In this document: positions 55,236 to 64,000 of the stretch, piece after piece | Position numbering within the stretch: the stretch's first letter is position 1 | Layout of the letters: each line of letters opens with the position of its first letter | Program-made: the position numbers and the translations under genes | Notes under the pieces: model-generated | Told to the model about the DNA's origin: nothing | What the model saw: only the letters and a program-made list of their open reading frames with translations | The model's database searches: none | Assembly: GCF_003347595.2 (NCBI RefSeq) | Contig: NZ_QCZK02000030.1 | Coordinates: 1 to 64,000 of the forward strand | Source: Botryobacter ruber | GTDB lineage: Bacteria > Bacteroidota > Bacteroidia > Cytophagales > Hymenobacteraceae | Length of the DNA: 64,000 nucleotides | Reading direction: 5' to 3'

Positions 55236-58200
55236 TTATTGCTTCAGTATTTTCACCGTCTGCACATTGCTTCCGGCATTAATTCTGACAATGTATAGTC
55301 CAGATTTGATACCTGCAATATCAACCGAACCAACTTTATTAATAGCACCTGTCCATACGGCACTGCCTGTCATGTTGTAGATAGTAACATGTACTTCCGA
55401 AGCAGCATTAATGTAAAGCACATCACGTACCGGGTTTGGATACACTTCAACTTTTATAGTTTTAAGTTCAGGCTTAATGCTTGTCACATTGTCTGGTGCC
55501 CACTGCGGATCACCAATTAGCCCACCATCAGTACCGGCAGTTGCCAGTGGCGAACCGTTCGGAAGCTTGAAGTTGCCGTTTTCAGGGGCAGCAAAGTTAG
55601 GGTTCTCTGTTGTGTTATTAGCCTCGGTTACAAAAGGATAGCCAGCCACAACGCTTAGGTTATATTGGGTTTTGGCCTGATCAGTTGCCAAGAAGTCGTG
55701 GAAAACATTGTTGCGAAGGCTATAAGTACCTGAAGGTCTTGCTTCCATGAACAGGAAAGGCCTGGAGTTAGCTGGATCTTTCAGTTTACTTACAATATTG
55801 TTTGTAAAAGTTAAGGTTACTGCGTTATCGCTGCCATCGTTCATCTGCAGCAATGCTCTGTTACCATCTGCTATGTTATAGAACGTATTGTGGTCAACTA
55901 CAACATTTTGCGGAATAGCCTCAGGTCTGTTTCTGGAAGCATCTTGGAAATAAAAGTTATTGATAAAGCCTCCTGCATTTGAGAAGGTAGAATTTGTAAT
56001 GCTTACTTCTTTTACAGCATTAATTCTTGGCCAGAATATCCATTGCGAAATGTCATTCCAATGTACGTTATTGATCTCTACCTTATCATACACCTGAGAA
56101 CCTCCCGGGAATAACTCTATACCTTGCGTCATGCCAGTAGCATACATGTCTTCTATTCTTATCAGTTTACCACCCATAGCATTCCCTGCGCCGGCTGCAT
56201 ATTGTATCAGCGCTGCTTTTTGCTCCTGGTTGCTTGCGTTCAGCGATCGCCCATCAAAGTCAAAGCCTTTCAAGATAATGCTCAGGTTACTGGCTGCAGG
56301 TACAAAAGCGCCACCGTTTCCTACGCCGCTCACTTTTACCAGAGGTCTGGTTGATAAAGACGGATCGCCCATAATGGTAACATCCTGCATAATTTGCATA
56401 CTTCCGGTTACGTCATAATTTCCAGCACTCACCAGCATGATCACATCACCCGGAGCCCAAAGCGCAGTGTTCTCGATAAATGCTTTAAGGGTATCCGGCT
56501 CCGTGTTTGGAATTTGATGGATGGTATAAAGCCCTTCGCCAGTGGCCCAGGTTGGATCGCCGATAGGACCACTTGTTGTGCTTGCAGTTAGTAAGGAAGA
56601 ATTGGAAGGAAGACCGAAGTTTCCGGCTGCCGGATTGGCAAACATTGGTTCACCTGTTACCGGATTCACAACTGTTACGTTGGCCTGTTTTGTAGCCACA
56701 GCCGTAAGGTTATGAGCACCCTCATCACGTGACGACTCGAAGTTGTGGAACAGGTTGTTACGGAACATAAAGGTACCGGCAGCCTCGTTGATACGGAACG
56801 GACGTGTACCGGAACTATTAATCAGTGTGCTTACAATGTTATTGGAAAAGGTAAACGATACCGTACCTTCTTTCGGATCATTGATCTGGATGAACGCATC
56901 AGCACCCTTTAACGCAGACAAACCATTATAGAAAGTGTTATGGTCGATCATGATCGTCATTGGGTATATGCCTGTACGGTTTTTACCTGCATCTACATTA
57001 TAAGGGTTCTTTAAGAAAGCTCCGAAGTTAGAGAAAGTAGAATTGGTAATTTCTATTCTGTCGGTTGCATTCAGTCTTGGGTCCACTACCCAGCCTTCAA
57101 TATCATTAAACCACACATTATTAAGTACCAATTCTTCGTAGTGCAGTCCATTGTCATAGAAAAGCTCCACACCAGTACTCAGGCCAGTGGCATTCATTTC
57201 TTCTATCCTGAAGCTACCTCCACTAACTTCTCCTCCCTCACTTCTTCCGCCAAAGCGCAGAACTGCAGCTCTTTGTTCTTCACCTTCGGCGTCTTCAGTC
57301 AAGCCATTTACATTGAAACCTTTCAGGATGATATCCAGGTTATTTGCTCGAGGCTTAAAAGCACCGCCATGCAGCGTCACAGTCGGGCGTTGCGCCAGCG
57401 ACGGATCGCCCATAATGGTAACATCCTGCTTTATGTCAATGCCATTGTTAACTTCGTAGTTGCCGGCGCTCACCAGCATAATAACATCACCCGGAGCCCA
57501 AAGCGCAGTGTTTTCAACAAATTTTTTAAGGGTATCCGGCTCCGTGTTTGGAATTTGGTGTGTGGCAAAACCAGCACCACCAGAAGTCCAGGATGGATCA
57601 CCAATTGTACCGCCGTTTGTACCAGCTGTCAGAAGTGGAGAACCGGCTGGAATTCTAAAGTTTCCAACTGCAGCATTCGCAAAGGCCGGATTTTCTGTTA
57701 TGGTATTCGTAGCAGTTACGTTGGTCTGCCTGGCGTCTACTGTAGCCAGGTTAAAAGCTTCCTGTACTTCACCATCAGCTCTTGTAGAGGTGAATTCATG
57801 AAATACATTATTTTCAAACGTAAATGTTCCAGCAAGCGGATCAATCCGGAAAGGTCGTGCATTATCTGCCGTATGCAACATGCTCACCACGTTATCGCGG
57901 AAAGTGAGTGTTACTGACTGGTCCTTCGGATCGTTCATTTGAATAAACGTATTGCCACCGGCTCCGGAAACATTGTAAAAAGTATTATCCTCAATTACAA
58001 AATTTTGTGGAATAACATCGGTTCTCGCAGGAGTAACACCTGTATCAGAAAAATATGGGTTATTGATGAAGCCATTTGCTATGTTATAGAAAGTTGAGTT
58101 CATAACACGCAATGATTTAACCGCATTCTGCTTAATATCGATTGCATAGGCGCCTACCATATCATGCCATTCCACATTATCTATTACAAGTTCATTCACT

Positions 58201-58715
58201 GCTACCCGTAAGGAATTGTTATTTACAATTAAGCCACCTTTAAAGCCCCATGCCTCGCTGTTTTTAAACACTAGTTTAGGGAAAGTGGTAGCCAGTCCAC
58301 CTGCAGGATCTGTTACAGCAGTAGCAAATCCACGGAATATATAATCTGTTCTGCTGGTACCATTTGACTGGTATCCGTTAAAGTCTATGCCAATTAAGGA
58401 AAGACTGGTATTGTCAAGATTTGCCCTGATGCTTCCGCTGGTTCCTGAAAAACGAATTACAGGTCTTTGAGCAAGCGCCGGATCTCCTTTAATATGGACA
58501 GACCGTGGTAAATCAATAGTTGCCGACACCTGGTATATACCTGAACTGGTTAACATGACAGTATCACCAGCCGCCCATTGGCCGTTCAGGATAAAGTTCC
58601 TGAGCGTATCGGGCCTTGTATTCGGGATGTTGTGTGTTGTCTGGGCAAACGAATTACTAACTAACAGTAGTAATAGCGCCAACAGACCAACACCTTTAAA
58701 GTACAGTTTGAACAT
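55236..58715 (-). CDS. Secreted protein with three tandem beta-helix units (DUF4957/DUF5123-like), T9SS-sorted
   Basis: This 1159-residue protein has a signal peptide (about 1-24), then three copies of a module of about 350 residues at about 26-380, 383-728 and 730-1080. Each opens with a version of HQIPNTEPDTLKKF, then WAAGDTVMLTSSG / WAPGDVIMLVSAGNY, a PRINAVKEVSITNSTF-like middle, and a closing AGTNGGTIGDPSW. A sorting domain follows (about 1085-1159, VEVYPNPVRDVLYIN … VKILKQ). Units 2 and 3 are almost identical at DNA level around their starts, indicating recent duplication. Modules resemble chondroitinase-B-like beta-helices seen in pectin loci, but no lyase signature is visible, so a binding or uncharacterised lyase role is open. 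Confidence 0.8.
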   Translation of the reverse strand: MFKLYFKGVGLLALLLLLVSNSFAQTTHNIPNTRPDTLRNFILNGQWAAGDTVMLTSSGIYQVSATIDLPRSVHIKGDPALAQRPVIRFSGTSGSIRANLDNTSLSLIGIDFNGYQSNGTSRTDYIFRGFATAVTDPAGGLATTFPKLVFKNSEAWGFKGGLIVNNNSLRVAVNELVIDNVEWHDMVGAYAIDIKQNAVKSLRVMNSTFYNIANGFINNPYFSDTGVTPARTDVIPQNFVIEDNTFYNVSGAGGNTFIQMNDPKDQSVTLTFRDNVVSMLHTADNARPFRIDPLAGTFTFENNVFHEFTSTRADGEVQEAFNLATVDARQTNVTATNTITENPAFANAAVGNFRIPAGSPLLTAGTNGGTIGDPSWTSGGAGFATHQIPNTEPDTLKKFVENTALWAPGDVIMLVSAGNYEVNNGIDIKQDVTIMGDPSLAQRPTVTLHGGAFKPRANNLDIILKGFNVNGLTEDAEGEEQRAAVLRFGGRSEGGEVSGGSFRIEEMNATGLSTGVELFYDNGLHYEELVLNNVWFNDIEGWVVDPRLNATDRIEITNSTFSNFGAFLKNPYNVDAGKNRTGIYPMTIMIDHNTFYNGLSALKGADAFIQINDPKEGTVSFTFSNNIVSTLINSSGTRPFRINEAAGTFMFRNNLFHNFESSRDEGAHNLTAVATKQANVTVVNPVTGEPMFANPAAGNFGLPSNSSLLTASTTSGPIGDPTWATGEGLYTIHQIPNTEPDTLKAFIENTALWAPGDVIMLVSAGNYDVTGSMQIMQDVTIMGDPSLSTRPLVKVSGVGNGGAFVPAASNLSIILKGFDFDGRSLNASNQEQKAALIQYAAGAGNAMGGKLIRIEDMYATGMTQGIELFPGGSQVYDKVEINNVHWNDISQWIFWPRINAVKEVSITNSTFSNAGGFINNFYFQDASRNRPEAIPQNVVVDHNTFYNIADGNRALLQMNDGSDNAVTLTFTNNIVSKLKDPANSRPFLFMEARPSGTYSLRNNVFHDFLATDQAKTQYNLSVVAGYPFVTEANNTTENPNFAAPENGNFKLPNGSPLATAGTDGGLIGDPQWAPDNVTSIKPELKTIKVEVYPNPVRDVLYINAASEVHVTIYNMTGSAVWTGAINKVGSVDIAGIKSGLYIVRINAGSNVQTVKILKQ

Positions 58716-58893
58716 AATTGTTGTTTATTAAGGTTTAACAAAGAAATTCTTAACATAGAACCGGAAGCTCTTAAAGAAGCAGGCATACTGCTTAAAGATT
58801 TCAAAGCACTTCCGACTGATATCGATTCACTCTCCACCTCCACCCTTAGCCATTACTACAGCCAATGAAAGAGGAATTTATGCAAAAAAAAGG

Positions 58894-58923
58894 TTCTGCA
58901 CCTGCCACCATAGCCTCTGATGC
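58894..58923 (+). repeat. Family A dispersed repeat, copy 10
   Basis: TTCTGCACCTGCCACCATAG followed by CCTCTGATGC, within the 483-bp spacer 58716-59198. I see nothing else in that spacer besides the terminator at 59142. Confidence 0.55.
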
Positions 58924-59141
58924 ACGTCACCAGGTTAGGTAGCAGAAGAACTAATGAATCAGATAACGCAACACCAAAGCTGCATCAGGCATAATGCAGG
59001 TTAAGGTCATAAGAAGATATTTGGTCTTCTTATAAACCACATTTGCTTTACCGACGCTCTTGTTGCAACAATTTCAGAATAGGTTAAAGCTACCCGCTGT
59101 TAAAAAGTAAGCAGAAGCAAGACATTGTAAGAAAGGAAGAA

Positions 59142-59192
59142 GCTTTTAACAGCATAAACAGCACTAATAGCTGCTTATGCTGTTGAAAGCTC
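59142..59192 (-). terminator. Intrinsic terminator of the small T9SS-sorted protein gene
   Basis: AGCTTTTAACAGCATAA pairs with TTATGCTGTTGAAAGCT, with ACAGC/GCTG extension at the loop. It begins 7 bp past the stop. Confidence 0.75.
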
Positions 59193-59198
59193 TGATAA

Positions 59199-60161
59199 TT
59201 ATTGTAAGAATATTTTTCTGGAAAGGCCTTTGTCAGATCGTACAATGTACAGCCCTTTGCCAGGGATAGCTACTTCGCTACCTTTACCAACTAATGCACC
59301 AGTCAGGTTGTAAACCGAAAGGTTGCCTTTGTTATTTGTAGCAACAAATACATTATTTTCTATTTCAAAGAAGGGCTCGTTGCCGGCAAGCTCAGCCTTT
59401 AAAGAAGTTACGGCAGGTCCGGTGGCAGTCATCGATAGGCCAAATACTTTTATACGTTGGCCTCTGCCTTCATTATTGAGCCAGGGAATAATTCTAACCA
59501 TAACCGGTTGTGTTTGCGAAAGTGTTGCCAACAAGTTGAACCCCTGATCATCACCATTAGCTACAAACCTATAGGTTCTTCCGCCTTGTTGCTCCAATGT
59601 TTTTGTAGTATAGCCTTCCCAGGTAACACCGCCATCAGTTGAAACTTCTATCCCGAAAACGATAGTCCTATTGGGATTATTGGGAAGAGTACTTAAGTCA
59701 CTACCTGCCTGGATTGTCAGACTTTTAATATCAGTTACCGGCAGACTTGTAAGTGAGCCAAACACAATTGCCGGATCATTTGGATTTGCTACGTAGCCAG
59801 CCCAGTTTGTATTTTCTCTTAATTGTAAATACCCGGTTGGTACATCTGCATCAGGGGTGCCCTTACCATTGCAGTCGGGCGCCATGATAGAAACATTTTT
59901 AAATGTCCAGCCCCCGGAACTGCCGTTTTCGTTATGGATAGATCCGCTATGCTCTGTAACATTTTGATCTGTACCGGCCCCACACCCTTTATGAATTACA
60001 CCATCTTTCTCTACACCAGTCAGAAAATAACCCTGTGACTGAGGCGGAATCTCTTTAGGATTAAGCGTATAGGTTCTTTCTTGTGTCTGCGCAAAAACAC
60101 CCGTGGTGCTGAATGCTATGAGCAGGGTAGCAAATAGTTTTTTCGTAGTTCTCATCTTCAT
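59199..60161 (-). CDS. Secreted T9SS-sorted protein of unknown function
   Basis: This protein of about 320 residues is read from MKMRTTKKLFATLLIAFSTTGVFAQ (ATG at 60161; an upstream in-frame ATG at 60173 gives a poorer signal peptide). The mature part has a beta-rich domain (about 30-230) with paired Cys in IHKGCGAGTDQN and IMAPDCNGKG, and VFGIEVSTDGGVTWEGYTTKTL, which suggests a jelly-roll or carbohydrate-binding fold. A short sorting domain follows (about 245-320, NLSVYNLTGALVGKGSEVAIPGKGLYIVRSDKGLSRKIFLQ). I do not recognise a catalytic motif. It lies after SusD 5 and before the three-unit beta-helix protein, so an accessory pectin-binding role is plausible. Confidence 0.6.
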   Translation of the reverse strand: MKMRTTKKLFATLLIAFSTTGVFAQTQERTYTLNPKEIPPQSQGYFLTGVEKDGVIHKGCGAGTDQNVTEHSGSIHNENGSSGGWTFKNVSIMAPDCNGKGTPDADVPTGYLQLRENTNWAGYVANPNDPAIVFGSLTSLPVTDIKSLTIQAGSDLSTLPNNPNRTIVFGIEVSTDGGVTWEGYTTKTLEQQGGRTYRFVANGDDQGFNLLATLSQTQPVMVRIIPWLNNEGRGQRIKVFGLSMTATGPAVTSLKAELAGNEPFFEIENNVFVATNNKGNLSVYNLTGALVGKGSEVAIPGKGLYIVRSDKGLSRKIFLQ

Positions 60162-60214
60162 AATAAAACACATTTATAGTTAAGAATTAGTAAATACTTA
60201 TACGTTATAGGTAT

Positions 60215-60253
60215 GGGTGTAGGACACTTGTTATTAACCAATATCCTACACCC
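60215..60253 (-). terminator. Hairpin after SusC/D pair 5
   Basis: GGGTGTAGGA / TCCTACACCC is a perfect 10-bp stem with a loop of about 19 nt, 15 bp past the SusD 5 stop. No strong T-run follows, so partial termination is likely. Confidence 0.55.
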
Positions 60254-60267
60254 TTTGTTTAACTTAA

Positions 60268-62124
60268 TTATTGTAGTGGATCAAATCCATCACCGCCCGT
60301 CCAGCCGATTGTTTGCTTAATCTTTGGATCTTTTTCCAAATTTGTAAGTGGTACAAAATAGAAGTTATAAAGAGGCTGCTTGTAATCTATATCCCTCGTA
60401 TCAAGTGTTACAGGCTCAGTTCTGAAATAAAGCAGGTGATTACTATCATCATTCCAGTTTGTGTTGTCACGAATATTGGTTTCGAAATGCGTTTTGGCTC
60501 TGGTCCGCATTGCAGCCAAGAGTTGTTCTTCAGTCATTTTCCCTTCCGATACCTTTTTTTGTTCATCTTCTGTTGGCTGAATATTGGCAACTTCAATAAC
60601 TTTATCCAGATCCAGGATAGTCTGTAAACCAGTTCTCCTGGTTCCATTTAATTTCTCTGCAAATAAATTTCGACGACGTAAATCCCAATGTCTTTTATTT
60701 TCAAATGCCAGTTCAACTTGTCTTTCGCGCATAATAACATCACGCATCGCCTCCTTCGACATACTCGGCTCTAAACCGAAGTTTCCATCCCCTTCCGTTA
60801 TTCCGGCTCTTTTCCGGATTGCTTTTAGCTCTGTATAAGCTTCATCGGTGGCGCCCACTTCATTTGCAGCTTCTGCCAGGTTCAGCAACACTTCCGCATA
60901 GCGCAGTTCTATCCAGTCAGTCCATGTTCTGTTCAATTCTGTTGGAGGAACGGCAGGATTAATCATCTTTTTCAGGAAAAATCCGGTTGTTGTATTCTGT
61001 GTGAGCTCCTGATTATTAGGTTGACCATTGGATGCGATATACGTCCACTGCCTTCTCTGTGCCGGGTTTGTATATATAGTACCACCTGGCAACGGATACA
61101 TCATACTATTATAAGCCACTGTAGCATTCAGTCTAGGATCGCGGTTTTTCCAGTATAATCTTTCATTATAATCTGGATGCCCCTGAATAGGCTTTCCATC
61201 TTTCATCGGGAATGCCTGCACAAATTCCCAGGTAGGATTACCCGAGGATGTTGTACGGGGAGACTTAACACTGGCCGGACGCACACTACGCTCATACCCA
61301 TGTGATATTCGTGTATTATCGAAAACAGTTACAATGATGGCTTCTTTATTTGCTTCGTCAATAAATATCCGGTCGAAATTTGTATGTAGCCCATGACCAG
61401 CTGCCAATGCCAGTTCTTTTGCCTGCTTATTCGCTTCATATGCTACCGTCCAGCGTTCTGCTAAATTATTTGGATTAAACTGAGGGCTTGCATAATAAAG
61501 CAGTATACGTCCTTTAAGGCCTGCAGCAGCTGCTTTTGTAAACCGTCCGAAATCAGTAGCAGGCCAGGTAGGAGGCAACTTTTCGATAGCTTCATCTAAA
61601 TCCCGTACTATCAACCCGATACTGGTGGCAGCATTAGAACGTTCCATAAATAATCCTTCTCCCATATTAGGATCCTGTACGTCCATTACCATTGGCACTC
61701 CCCCGTAAAGCTTCACCAGTTCCCAGTATATCCAGGCTCTCATCATCAGTGCCTGCCCTTTGATTACATTTTTTTGATCTTCAGGAATTGACCCTTTATC
61801 AATCTCTGCAAGTAAAATATTTATTCTTCGTATATGGCTATAAACATCAACCCCCCAAGTACCATATGCTGAACTAGCGGTTAACATACCATACATCATA
61901 TTGTCTACCCCGGAACCAGTCGATTCATCAGATAAACCAGAATTTGCATTTCCTTGGAAGCCTGGTAAAGTTCTGCTATACAAGTTATTTAAATATAATC
62001 TTGCTAAATCTGAGTTTTGCCAAACGTCCTCATTATCCACAGCATCCAATTCCCTTTTTTCTATCACTTCCTCACAGGAAGCAAAAAAACAGAGCAGGAA
62101 AAGATATATTATTAACTTTTTCAT
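60268..62124 (-). CDS. SusD/RagB family outer-membrane lipoprotein (pair 5)
   Basis: This 618-residue lipoprotein has its lipobox at Cys17 (CFFASCEEVIEKRELDAVDN). Family features include MMRAWIYWELVKLYGGVPMVMDVQDP, KAAAAGLKGRILLYYASPQFNP, IELRYAEVLLNLAEAANEVGATDEAYTELKAIRKRAG, MRERQVELAFENKRHWDLRRRNLF and the end GWTGGDGFDPLQ, which resembles SusD 4. It lies 20 bp after SusC 5. It is probably the glycan-capture partner serving the pectin lyases that follow it. Confidence 0.94.
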   Translation of the reverse strand: MKKLIIYLFLLCFFASCEEVIEKRELDAVDNEDVWQNSDLARLYLNNLYSRTLPGFQGNANSGLSDESTGSGVDNMMYGMLTASSAYGTWGVDVYSHIRRINILLAEIDKGSIPEDQKNVIKGQALMMRAWIYWELVKLYGGVPMVMDVQDPNMGEGLFMERSNAATSIGLIVRDLDEAIEKLPPTWPATDFGRFTKAAAAGLKGRILLYYASPQFNPNNLAERWTVAYEANKQAKELALAAGHGLHTNFDRIFIDEANKEAIIVTVFDNTRISHGYERSVRPASVKSPRTTSSGNPTWEFVQAFPMKDGKPIQGHPDYNERLYWKNRDPRLNATVAYNSMMYPLPGGTIYTNPAQRRQWTYIASNGQPNNQELTQNTTTGFFLKKMINPAVPPTELNRTWTDWIELRYAEVLLNLAEAANEVGATDEAYTELKAIRKRAGITEGDGNFGLEPSMSKEAMRDVIMRERQVELAFENKRHWDLRRRNLFAEKLNGTRRTGLQTILDLDKVIEVANIQPTEDEQKKVSEGKMTEEQLLAAMRTRAKTHFETNIRDNTNWNDDSNHLLYFRTEPVTLDTRDIDYKQPLYNFYFVPLTNLEKDPKIKQTIGWTGGDGFDPLQ

Positions 62125-62144
62125 ATATAAATATTAATATAAGA

Positions 62145-64000
62145 CTAAAAGGTTACGTTTAAGCCAAAATTTGAGGTTGTAACCATAGGATATTCGTATG
62201 CCCTTGCCACACTCGGATCTTTATGATCGAAAGGGTTTATTACTGTCCATATGTTTGTTCCGGCATAGAATACCTTAAACTGTGGCAACTTCCACCTTTG
62301 AGTCAGCTTACTCGGCAATTCGTATGATACGTTAATATTGTTCAGTCTCAAGGTATGGCCATCGCGCATCCAGAAAGTTGATATCTGATCTGCCATACCA
62401 TAATTAAATGGTCTTGGCATAGAGGCATTCGGATTATCCGGTGTCCAGTAATCGTTCCAGAACGAGAACACATTGGTATTCGAGGTTGGCAGTACCATCT
62501 CGTCTTTCTGAATAAATACTTTATGTCCAAATGCACCGCTAAAAGTAGCACTGGCCCTCAGGTTCTTCCATGAAGCTCCAAGTGTAAAGCCGTAAGCATA
62601 TGCAGGGCTGGTTCTTTCTGCGATAATCGTTCTATCCCACTGATTGATTTCGCCGTCAGGACCTTCGGAATAGTTTTCTCCTCTGATATCCTTGTAATAG
62701 ATCATACCCATTTCTACAGGTACACCATCGATTGTGGAATACATACCTAATACACGATCCAAGTCTTCCTGAGTTCTGATAATACCTAAGGCGATCATAC
62801 CAGGCTGGTTGCTCGGGTCATTCAGAAGCTGATCGTCCCAGCGGCCGATTACGGCTGGGTTCTGCGGTATTTTGGTCGGACGACCGTAGTTCCAGGAAAT
62901 GTTACCACCAACATTGTAACTAAAGTCATTTCCTATGTTATTGTTATGCCCTAGACTTAATTCAAAACCTTTAGAAAAAGCAGCACCATAGTTCTGCTGC
63001 GGAGGCTTTGGAGCTCCTAAAGTTGTTGGGTTAACACTGTTAACAGGCATCAGTATATCAAAGCTGTTACGGTAGAAAGCGTCGAATCCTACGGTAATTT
63101 TATTATTAAGCACTCTGGCATCCAGACCTACGTTATACATGTCGTTCTTCTGCCAGGTAACGGTTGGATAAAATATACCTTCATTTTTCACGTCAATGGC
63201 ACCGGTTAAGTTTGGCGTAGTACCTGTTCCGAACAACGGACCTGTTATATTAGCACCATAGCTCTGCTTCCACATAAACCCTCTTCCAGGTTCTGTACCT
63301 GTACGGCCATAAGACGCACGTATTTTCAAGAAATTAATGAAGTTAATATTATCCCTGAAGAAATTTTCTTCAGTAATGATCCAACCAGCTGATACATTTG
63401 GAAAAGCTCCCCATGCAAAATCAGGGTGAAACTTCTGCGAAGCTTCGTACCGGAATGCTGTTTCCAGCAGGTATTTTCCTTTATAATTGTAATTCAAGCG
63501 GCCGATATAAGATAATCGTCCTGTTTCGGCGGCATTTCCGCCGGTTACGATGCCTGCATCATTAAAGGCCCAGAACTGATCATAGCCCTTAATGTTTGCA
63601 GTTTTTTTCGTTGTGTGATAGTTTCGGTTTTCATCCTCCCTTTGTTCGTAAACAAAGAGGGCGTCAATCTGATGAGCACCAAAGGTACGGTTGTACGTCA
63701 GGGAAGTATTCAGCTGGTAGAATTTTGAATAATCCATACTCTCCCGCATACTTTCATCATTTTCCTGACGACGTTCCGGGTTAGAAGCAAACTCATTAGC
63801 ATACAAGTGACTAGCTCCACCAGCTCTTCTCAGGGCATAAGCAATCACATCCTGACCATATCGCTTTCCTCTTGTATTTGCATCATTATATGAGAAAAAC
63901 GCCCTTGCTTTCAAACCTTTTATAAATGGAACTTTGTAATCGAATGCACCTGAAAGATTTGTATTACTGGAGGTACTGTTATTATAGCTATCAGCTTCCA
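62145..64000 (-). CDS. SusC/RagA family TonB-dependent transporter (pair 5), 5' end outside window
   Basis: Only the C-terminal part (about 618 residues) is present: barrel strands including RLSYIGRLNYNYKGKYLLETAFRYEASQKF, GAFPNVSAGWIITEENFF, FLKIRASYGRTG and the terminal ARAYEYPMVTTSNFGLNVTF. The frame stays open to base 64000 (EADSYNNSTSSNTNLSGAFDYKVPFIKG), so the signal peptide, regulatory-like domain and plug lie to the right of the window. An apparent start at 63914 is an internal TTG. It pairs with SusD 5. Confidence 0.93.
   Translation of the reverse strand, partial: EADSYNNSTSSNTNLSGAFDYKVPFIKGLKARAFFSYNDANTRGKRYGQDVIAYALRRAGGASHLYANEFASNPERRQENDESMRESMDYSKFYQLNTSLTYNRTFGAHQIDALFVYEQREDENRNYHTTKKTANIKGYDQFWAFNDAGIVTGGNAAETGRLSYIGRLNYNYKGKYLLETAFRYEASQKFHPDFAWGAFPNVSAGWIITEENFFRDNINFINFLKIRASYGRTGTEPGRGFMWKQSYGANITGPLFGTGTTPNLTGAIDVKNEGIFYPTVTWQKNDMYNVGLDARVLNNKITVGFDAFYRNSFDILMPVNSVNPTTLGAPKPPQQNYGAAFSKGFELSLGHNNNIGNDFSYNVGGNISWNYGRPTKIPQNPAVIGRWDDQLLNDPSNQPGMIALGIIRTQEDLDRVLGMYSTIDGVPVEMGMIYYKDIRGENYSEGPDGEINQWDRTIIAERTSPAYAYGFTLGASWKNLRASATFSGAFGHKVFIQKDEMVLPTSNTNVFSFWNDYWTPDNPNASMPRPFNYGMADQISTFWMRDGHTLRLNNINVSYELPSKLTQRWKLPQFKVFYAGTNIWTVINPFDHKDPSVARAYEYPMVTTSNFGLNVTF

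Noticed and set aside
63912..63914. A gene start for SusC 5
   Set aside because: The TTG lies inside a frame that stays open to the window edge with SusC barrel sequence, so it is internal.
1..64000. tRNA, rRNA or known riboswitch classes
   Set aside because: I found no cloverleaf-like or rRNA-like stretch and no riboswitch consensus I could defend.

Overview
The window looks like chromosomal DNA of a Bacteroidota bacterium, most likely a Hymenobacteraceae/Cytophagales member such as Pontibacter (genus is inference). Evidence: five SusC/SusD pairs, C-terminal type IX secretion (T9SS) sorting domains, promoter candidates with the Bacteroidota -7 element TAnnTTTG, and palindromic intergenic repeats of a style common in this phylum. 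Nearly every gene lies on the minus strand, so operons read from high to low coordinates. No rRNA, tRNA, CRISPR array, phage or complete insertion sequence was seen.

Layout, left to right. 1-954: a broken secreted surface-protein gene with an in-frame TAG. 1604-8162: GH2 beta-galactosidase, SSS-type sodium/solute symporter and a Gfo/Idh/MocA oxidoreductase. 8579-13057: SusC/D pair 1. 13662-18840: two sugar-phosphate isomerase/epimerase-like proteins, a Gfo/Idh/MocA protein, a phytanoyl-CoA-dioxygenase-like oxygenase and a divergent AraC regulator. 19045-26655: RhaT-type symporter, MaoC hydratase, Gfo/Idh/MocA protein, and two CaiB/BaiF CoA-transferases flanked by two solute-binding-protein-fold proteins that lack signal peptides and have no ABC permease nearby. 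26806-47661: a large DUF5703/GH95-like glycosidase, SusC/D pairs 2-4 and a secreted tandem DUF3826 protein. 48480-64000: pectinesterase, a beta-helix/Ig-like/pectate-lyase fusion, a second pectate lyase, a three-unit beta-helix protein, a small T9SS-sorted protein, SusD 5 and the 3' part of SusC 5.

Together this reads as a pectin (homogalacturonan/rhamnogalacturonan) utilisation region. T9SS-exported lyases and esterase cut pectin outside the cell, SusC/D complexes import oligosaccharides, GH2 and the DUF5703 enzyme trim side chains, symporters carry monomers inward, and oxidoreductases and isomerases process them. The CoA-transferase/MaoC/cytoplasmic binding-protein cluster is the part I cannot place in a known pathway. 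A 14-bp palindrome (consensus AACTAAYRTTWGTT) occurs, with varying fidelity, upstream of eight transcription units including that cluster, RhaT, the oxygenase operon and SusC 2, 3 and 4. This suggests one regulon.

Two further layers stand out. At least seven palindromic repeat families fill the spacers, one of them present at ten sites. SusC 2, 3 and 4 have predicted 5' leaders of roughly 230-410 nt, two of which share a conserved hairpin block. SusC/D pairs 2-5 are visibly more A/T-rich in codon use than the first 29 kb, suggesting a composite origin.
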